The translations under genes were made by a program, and so were the position numbers. The notes beneath the pieces were generated by a model that ran no database searches, was not told where the DNA came from, and saw only the letters and a list, made by a program, of their open reading frames with translations. A DNA stretch of 19,600 nt. It comes from Bacillota bacterium (GTDB lineage Bacteria > Bacillota > Clostridia > Peptostreptococcales > Anaerovoracaceae). Position 1 is the stretch's first letter, and every line of letters starts with the position of its first letter. Positions 15,217 through 19,600 of this stretch are shown one piece after another. The stretch is taken from NCBI GenBank assembly GCA_016284575.1, contig JAEEPD010000049.1, forward strand, positions 1-19,600, given 5' to 3'.

Positions 15217-15246
15217 TTTAAACAGAAGGGCAGATTATGATAAAAT
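15217..15246 (+). promoter_or_regulatory. Possible promoter of the TIR gene
   Basis: TTTAAA (15217-15222) and TAAAAT (15241-15246) are 18 bases apart and lie just after the terminator, about 40 bases before the TIR start codon. Both boxes are weak matches, so low constitutive expression or another start site is possible. Confidence 0.3.
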
Positions 15247-15284
15247 GCATATACGGAAGATATTCTTATCGATCGGAGGTCAAA

Positions 15285-17756
15285 ATGGACGGACTTGTAT
15301 TCTTGAGCCACAGCTCTGCTGACAAACCCATAGCGGATGCCATATGTCACAAGCTGGAGGAAAAGGGGCTCAGGTGCTGGATAGCGCCGAGGGACATTAA
15401 GAGCACGGACTGGGCGGGCTCCATAATGGACGGCCTGCACAGGAGCGAGGTTTTCGTGGTCATAATAAGTCATAATTCCATAGATTCCGCGGAGGTCACA
15501 AAGGAGGTGACAGAAGCCACCCGTTGCTGCGACTATCTGGTGCCCTTCAAAGTTGATCCGGACGAGCTGAGCGACCGCCTTCGCTATCACCTGGGACCCT
15601 GCCACTGGCTGGATGCGGTGACACCGCCCCTTGAGCAGCGCATAGAGGAGCTGGCATACCGCATTCTTCATCTCTCCGAGGAAGATGCCATATACATGAA
15701 CAGCGGAAGATTCGCCCTTACAGAAAGGATGGTCTATCCGAGGGCCACATTTGTTGGCCGCGATGCGGAGATGGAACAGATCTCTGACATGCTGAAGGAC
15801 GACCGAGTGGTATTCATCCAGGGCATGGGCGGCATAGGAAAGAGCGAGATCGCCAAGGGCTATGCTGCTGCCCACAAGGGTGAATACGACACGGTCATCT
15901 TTGCGTCATATAACGGCAGCATAATGGAGCTGTTCTGCAGTGATGCGGTGCCCATAGAGAACCTTCACAGGGCTGAAAAGGAGGGGAACGAAAGCTATTT
16001 CAGAAGAAAACTGGATGTTTTCCAGACCCTTGCGGGTCCTGGGACCCTTCTTATAATCGACAATTTCGACACTGCAGATGACCCTCAGTTGGAAGAGCTG
16101 CTGACAATGCCCTGCAGGTTCATATTCACCACCAGGAACGATCACAGTGAATATCCCACCCTGGAGGTGGGACCTATAGAGGACAAGGCTGTGCTGCGAA
16201 AGATCTTCGCTGCTGCCGCCGGAACGCCTGTAAAGGCTCAGTTTGAGCCGGCAGTGGACGAGATGATAGATCTAGTGGGCGGACATACAATCACCGTGGA
16301 GCTGATAGCGCGGCAGATGAGTGCCAGCTTCAGGACTCCGGTGCAGATGCTGAAAATACTGAAGGATACAGGTGTAAATACGCATCTTAAGGATAACATA
16401 AACAAGACTGGCAAGGAAAAGCTGAGTGCCTACGATTACATCCGGGGCCTCTTTTCCGTGGCAGACCTGAGCGATGATGAAAAGCATTTCCTGTCCATAA
16501 TGTCCCTGCTTCCTCCCGGCGGCCTGGAGGTGCCTCTCCTGGGCGAGATGCTGAAGATGGAGGATTATGACATCGTAAACGACATGATAAACAGCAGTTG
16601 GCTGATCCGGGGAGGCGAGGGCAATGTGCTTCAGATACACCCGGTGATCGCGGATGTGATCCGCTCCGAGCTGAAGCCGGATACCGTAAGCTGCAGGGAT
16701 TATGTGCTGGCTCTTGGCGAAAAGGCCAGGCATTTCTGGGGCATGGATACGGAGGAGCGTGATGCCCTGTATCCTCTGGTGACCCGTCTTCTGACCCTTT
16801 TCCCGAGACCGGATTCCTGCGGAACAGAAGATGATGCCAAAGCAGTTTTTGCCGCCTACGGACAGTTTGCCAATTCAGGGTGGATATGCGGAGACTTCGA
16901 GCGCTCCAAAAAGGTGAGCCGGGAATACTACGACTGCGCTTTGTCCCTGTACGGCCCCGGGAGCCTGCAGGCAGGTCTGGGTGCCACATATACGGCAGGC
17001 GCTTATTACAACAGCGGAGACTGGGTTGGAGCAGGCCCCTGGTATGAGCTGAGCTTCAGACACCAGCTGATAGGCGCAGGGCTTCTGGATAATGAAGGGG
17101 ATATCTCTTCTGTTATAGGAGCTGCACCGGATCCGGTGAAGCTGGATGAGCTTTCCGGAAACGAGCTGGAGCAGCTTTACGCCATCTGCACAAGGATAGC
17201 CAGAAACAACGTGCTCACGGGCAATTACGAACGGGCACAGCAGGCCTTCGATCTGGCCGTGGCATATGCAGATGCAAGGATCCCGAAGGGCAATTACACT
17301 CCGGGCCGCAAACATCCAGGCTGGTATGCGGGAATCTTCCTTGAACAGACCAGACTCTATCTCTATCAGGAGCGCTGGCAGGATGCTTACAACGAAGCAA
17401 AAAAGACTCTGGAGCTTATGGAGGATGACATCGACTTCGAAGAGGCCAACATGGGCTTTCCTCTGATCTATCTTGCAAAGGCCTGCAGCCACCTGGGCCG
17501 CTTTGATGAAGCCGATAAATACCTTGAACGCGCTGAAGAAATAACCGATCGCCTTGTGGGCAGGAACACACGCACGGATTTCCACATGAGGGAGGCAAAG
17601 GCCGAAAATCTGCTGCTTTCCGGGAAACGGGAAGAGGGCATATCCGAGCTTACAGTGCTTCTACTGGACATGGAGAAGCATCTGGGCGAGAACAACCAGG
17701 AGACCATCGGAATCAGAGAAAAACTAGAGAAGGTCAAGGCTGAAGTCACGCCCTGA
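15285..17756 (+). CDS. TIR - NB-ARC-like NTPase - TPR protein (STAND-type, probable defence sensor)
   Basis: The ATG at 15285 has GGAGG nearby upstream and gives 823 residues; an in-frame ATG at 15237 would add 16 unlikely residues. Residues 3-130 form a TIR domain (VFLSHSSADK, RCWIAPRDI, SHNS...). E74 in VTKEVTEA sits where the catalytic glutamate of TIR NADases lies. A linker with FVGRDAE leads to a STAND/NB-ARC NTPase: Walker A GMGGIGKS (180-187), Walker B LLIIDNFD (255-262), FIFTTRND (279-286), GGHTITVEL, and a winged-helix part ending LQIHPVIADVI. From about residue 510 the rest is helical TPR-like repeats, probably the sensing part. Bacterial TIR-STAND proteins are known or suspected anti-phage systems that deplete NAD+ on activation. 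The gene stands alone between two terminators, with no partner gene. Domain calls are strong; the defence role is inferred. Confidence 0.88.
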   Translation: MDGLVFLSHSSADKPIADAICHKLEEKGLRCWIAPRDIKSTDWAGSIMDGLHRSEVFVVIISHNSIDSAEVTKEVTEATRCCDYLVPFKVDPDELSDRLRYHLGPCHWLDAVTPPLEQRIEELAYRILHLSEEDAIYMNSGRFALTERMVYPRATFVGRDAEMEQISDMLKDDRVVFIQGMGGIGKSEIAKGYAAAHKGEYDTVIFASYNGSIMELFCSDAVPIENLHRAEKEGNESYFRRKLDVFQTLAGPGTLLIIDNFDTADDPQLEELLTMPCRFIFTTRNDHSEYPTLEVGPIEDKAVLRKIFAAAAGTPVKAQFEPAVDEMIDLVGGHTITVELIARQMSASFRTPVQMLKILKDTGVNTHLKDNINKTGKEKLSAYDYIRGLFSVADLSDDEKHFLSIMSLLPPGGLEVPLLGEMLKMEDYDIVNDMINSSWLIRGGEGNVLQIHPVIADVIRSELKPDTVSCRDYVLALGEKARHFWGMDTEERDALYPLVTRLLTLFPRPDSCGTEDDAKAVFAAYGQFANSGWICGDFERSKKVSREYYDCALSLYGPGSLQAGLGATYTAGAYYNSGDWVGAGPWYELSFRHQLIGAGLLDNEGDISSVIGAAPDPVKLDELSGNELEQLYAICTRIARNNVLTGNYERAQQAFDLAVAYADARIPKGNYTPGRKHPGWYAGIFLEQTRLYLYQERWQDAYNEAKKTLELMEDDIDFEEANMGFPLIYLAKACSHLGRFDEADKYLERAEEITDRLVGRNTRTDFHMREAKAENLLLSGKREEGISELTVLLLDMEKHLGENNQETIGIREKLEKVKAEVTP

Positions 17757-17762
17757 TAAATG

Positions 17763-17793
17763 AAAAACAGCTCCATCGCGGAGCTGTTTTTTT
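17763..17793. terminator. Bidirectional terminator between the TIR gene and tRNA-Leu
   Basis: CAGCTCC (17768-17774) pairs with GGAGCTG (17780-17786) around a short ATCGC loop, with T after it on the + strand and AAAAA before it. It can therefore end both the TIR transcript (+) and the tRNA transcript (-). The T run reaches 17794, whose complement is the last A of the encoded tRNA CCA. Confidence 0.9.
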
Positions 17794-17880
17794 TGGTGCC
17801 GGCGGCGGGGGTTGAACCCGCACGTCCTTGCGGACACGGGATTTTGAGTCCCGGGCGTCTGCCAATTCCACCACGCCGGC
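17794..17880 (-). tRNA. tRNA-Leu (anticodon CAA)
   Basis: On the - strand the sequence folds as a class II tRNA. The acceptor stem pairs GCCGGCG with CGCCGGC, followed by discriminator A and an encoded CCA. The D-arm has the usual TGGTGGAATTGGCAGACGC, the anticodon stem is GGGA/TCCC with loop CTCAAAA, giving anticodon CAA (17844-17846) for UUG codons. A long variable arm (GTGTCCGCAAGGACG) and a T-arm with GGTTCAACC follow. All features fit tRNA-Leu; the length is 87 bases including CCA. Confidence 0.96.
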
Positions 17881-17925
17881 AAGTTATGATGATGAATGTG
17901 CTCCAAGTCGCACAAATACCTGCAA

Positions 17926-17954
17926 ATAATAGCATAGAAACCGGTCTTTTTCAA
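17926..17954 (-). promoter_or_regulatory. Promoter of tRNA-Leu
   Basis: On the - strand TTGAAA (17949-17954) and TATTAT (17926-17931) are exactly 17 bases apart. Transcription would start near 17919, leaving a leader of about 40 bases for RNase P to remove. Confidence 0.7.
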
Positions 17955-17977
17955 GCGTCTAAAGATACACTTTTCTA

Positions 17978-18005
17978 TTGATTTTCTCCGCTTATAATGT
18001 ATAAT
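17978..18005 (+). promoter_or_regulatory. Promoter of yajC
   Basis: TTGATT (17978-17983) and TATAAT (18000-18005) are separated by 16 bases. A second TATAAT at 17993-17998 lacks a well-placed -35. Start of transcription is expected near 18012, about 26 bases before the yajC ATG. Confidence 0.65.
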
Positions 18006-18037
18006 ATTTCAGTAACAATTGAACGGAGGAAATCCTA

Positions 18038-18481
18038 ATGAATACAATCGCACTTGTAGGTAATTCTACAGCACTACTCGGAACCTATTCATCCCTTATA
18101 ATGATCCTGGCAGTATTTGCCCTTATGTACTTCATGGTACTTCGTCCTCAGCAGAAGAAGGAAAAAGAGACCCAGAAGATGAGGGATTCTCTCAGAGTGG
18201 GAGATGAGATCGTAACCATCGGCGGCTTTTACGGCAAGATTCTCAAGGTAAAGGACGAAAGCGTTGTTATCATGTGCGGCGCAGACAAGACCAAGCTGGA
18301 GCTTGCAAAGTGGGGCATATCCACAGTCATCAATCCTTCCGCCGCTCCCGCGTCCAAGGACAAGGATGCAGACAAGGAGGAGGAAGGCAAGAAAGCAAGT
18401 CCCAGAACCATCAAGAAGCTTGGTGCCGACAAAAAGGAAGCCTCTGAGCCTGATCAGCAGGAAGAAAAGTCGGAAGAATAG
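18038..18481 (+). CDS. yajC: Sec translocon accessory protein YajC
   Basis: The 147-residue protein has a single N-terminal membrane helix (about 14-35) ending in the family signature FMVLRPQQKKEKE. The conserved domain follows: LRVGDEIVTIGGFYGKILKV, then a VVIMCGADKTKLELAKWGIS stretch. The last 45 residues are a highly charged Lys/Glu/Asp tail, longer than in many YajC proteins. YajC associates with SecDF and SecYEG at the inner face of the membrane. GGAGG eleven bases before the ATG supports the start. The secD gene follows, separated by a hairpin. Confidence 0.93.
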   Translation: MNTIALVGNSTALLGTYSSLIMILAVFALMYFMVLRPQQKKEKETQKMRDSLRVGDEIVTIGGFYGKILKVKDESVVIMCGADKTKLELAKWGISTVINPSAAPASKDKDADKEEEGKKASPRTIKKLGADKKEASEPDQQEEKSEE

Positions 18482-18498
18482 CACACTAATGCGTCAAG

Positions 18499-18530
18499 GG
18501 CATGTGCAGACCGCACATGCCTGATTTTTT
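18499..18530 (+). terminator. Hairpin with T-run between yajC and secD
   Basis: GGCATGTGC (18499-18507) and GCACATGCC (18513-18521) form a perfect 9-base stem with an AGACC loop, followed by TGA and six T (18525-18530). It looks like a rho-independent terminator, perhaps partial because of the three-base gap before the T run. It would lower secD expression relative to yajC or separate them fully. Confidence 0.75.
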
Positions 18531-18535
18531 ATAAT
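18530..18535 (+). promoter_or_regulatory. TATAAT immediately upstream of secD
   Basis: A perfect -10 box ends six bases before the secD ATG, so a transcript from it would begin at or next to the start codon. No good -35 box is visible 16-18 bases upstream, where the hairpin lies, so the site may be chance. Confidence 0.3.
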
Positions 18536-18541
18536 AGAAAC

Positions 18542-19600
18542 ATGAAAAAAATACTGGCAATACTCATAACAGCAATAACGATCTTCGGCGCAGTCTTCAG
18601 TTTTACGGGACTGGGCGGCATTACCCTGGCGGACAATATGAGCCTGGGACTGGACATGATAGGCGGTGTCTCCGTAGTGCTGGAGGCCCAGACCGATGCT
18701 GCAGGCTCAGAGCTTAAGCAGATCATGGACCAGGTGCAGGCCGTCATGGAAAACCGTATCAACGAGATGGGTCTTTCAGAGCCTGTCATCGCTATTGAAA
18801 ACGAAAACCGCATCAGGATCGAGCTTCCCGGAGCCCAGAACGCCCAGGAGGCCATCGATTCCATAGGTCGTACCGCAAGGCTCAGCTTCATCACCGCTGA
18901 CGGGAAAGAAATCATCAGCGGAGAGAACGTAAAGAATGCCATCGCAGCCCTTTATCAGGGCAATGAGACAGGTCTCATCGGCACCTATACCGTAAATCTT
19001 GAATTCGATTCCGCAGGCGCTGAGGCCTTTGCCGAGGCTACTAAAAAGATCGTCAACGGCCAGATCAGCAGCTCCACCGAATTCAACTCAAGGCAGATAG
19101 CCATTCTGCTGGACGATGAGGTGATTTCCGCCCCCTTCGTAAGCACCGTCATAAACAGCACCAGCTGTCAGATAACCGGATCCAACTTCACTGCCAGCTC
19201 CGCAGGAAATCTGGCTGCCCTCATAAGAGGCGGCGCGCTGCCTGTGGCCCTCGCAGAGGTCGAGACGGAGATCGTAGGACCCACACTGGGCCTGGATGCC
19301 GCAAAGAAGAGCGCTGTCGCAGGTGCCATCGGCGTGTTCCTCATCTTCGTGCTCATGATCATCGGCTACGGCGTCATGGGCGTTGTGGCGGACATCACTC
19401 TCGCTCTTTATACCATGCTCATCCTCTGGATCTACGCAGGCTTTGGCATAGTTCTGACCCTGCCCGGCATTGCAGGTCTCATTCTTTCCGTTGGCATGGC
19501 CGTCGACTCCAACGTGATCATCTTCACCAGGATCAAGGAGGAGATCGCCATAGGAAAGAGCGTCCGTGTGGCAGTGAGCTCCGGCTTTAAGCGCGCCATG
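18542..19600 (+). CDS. secD: Protein translocase subunit SecD, 5' part
   Basis: The frame is open from ATG 18542 to the window end; 353 residues are visible. SecD is an RND-type membrane subunit that uses the proton gradient to help pull proteins out of the Sec channel. A first membrane helix (about 4-22) is followed by the family motif MSLGLDMIGGVSVVLE. The extracellular domain contains IRIELPGAQNAQEAI and FNSRQIAILLDDEVISAPFV. Membrane helices from about residue 260 follow, and the RND signature GMAVDSNVIIFTRIKEE lies near the end. The visible part fits the shorter Firmicutes form. No Shine-Dalgarno is present before the ATG. It follows yajC as expected for a yajC-secDF locus; whether secF is separate or fused lies outside the window. 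Confidence 0.95.
   Translation, partial: MKKILAILITAITIFGAVFSFTGLGGITLADNMSLGLDMIGGVSVVLEAQTDAAGSELKQIMDQVQAVMENRINEMGLSEPVIAIENENRIRIELPGAQNAQEAIDSIGRTARLSFITADGKEIISGENVKNAIAALYQGNETGLIGTYTVNLEFDSAGAEAFAEATKKIVNGQISSSTEFNSRQIAILLDDEVISAPFVSTVINSTSCQITGSNFTASSAGNLAALIRGGALPVALAEVETEIVGPTLGLDAAKKSAVAGAIGVFLIFVLMIIGYGVMGVVADITLALYTMLILWIYAGFGIVLTLPGIAGLILSVGMAVDSNVIIFTRIKEEIAIGKSVRVAVSSGFKRAM

Noticed and set aside
15237..15284. Upstream ATG for the TIR protein
   Set aside because: The extra 16 residues are not TIR-like, while GGAGG is well placed for the ATG at 15285.
14913..15875. Open frame of 320 codons on the - strand
   Set aside because: It crosses the strong terminator at 15178-15207 and lies antisense to both the SLH end and the TIR domain.
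17760..17981. Small open frame on the + strand over the tRNA
   Set aside because: It is formed by the terminator and the complement of tRNA-Leu; it is not a gene.

Overview
The window looks like chromosome of a Gram-positive anaerobe of the class Clostridia, probably a gut or host-associated lineage related to Lachnospiraceae or the Eubacteriales. The evidence is a sigma-A tail followed directly by trmK, S-layer-homology (SLH) surface proteins of the 'CTRGQVVTFLWR' type, a type A RNase P RNA, strong GGAGG ribosome binding sites, and frequent ATA and AGG/AGA codons. The family is a guess. All protein genes lie on the + strand; only a tRNA-Leu is on the - strand.

Layout. 1-1289: the 3' end of rpoD overlaps trmK by one base. 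1292-1672: RNase P RNA. 1711-1743: a short inverted-repeat element resembling dispersed REP/RAYT-type palindromes. 1790-2545: exonuclease III. 2558-5878: a three-gene signalling cassette made of a multi-pass membrane sensor with a degenerate kinase end, a small soluble histidine kinase, and a NarL/LuxR-type response regulator. 5886-6107: an unexplained structured RNA with its own promoter-like sequence, a long helix carrying three tandem G.A mismatch motifs, and a clean terminator. 6222-15157: a surface-protein cluster of four genes (three SLH proteins and one small membrane-anchored protein of unknown function), closed by a strong terminator. 15285-17756: a TIR - NB-ARC-like NTPase - TPR protein, a probable STAND-type immune or defence sensor. 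17794-17880: tRNA-Leu(CAA) on the - strand. 18038-19600: yajC and secD of the Sec translocon accessory complex, with secD running off the window.

How the genes may work together. rpoD, trmK, rnpB, xth, the tRNA, yajC and secD are housekeeping. The accessory content is the signalling cassette, the orphan RNA, the surface-protein cluster and the TIR-STAND gene. A working hypothesis, based on adjacency only, is that the signalling cassette and/or the RNA control the surface proteins. The TIR gene appears to be a separate transcription unit lying between two terminators.

The strongest candidates for something undescribed are the RNA at about 5922-6107, the repeated roughly 115-residue module in the two large SLH proteins, the paired degenerate/active kinase arrangement, and the stand-alone TIR-NB-ARC-TPR protein. 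No mobile-element genes, CRISPR arrays, prophage genes or origins were seen.
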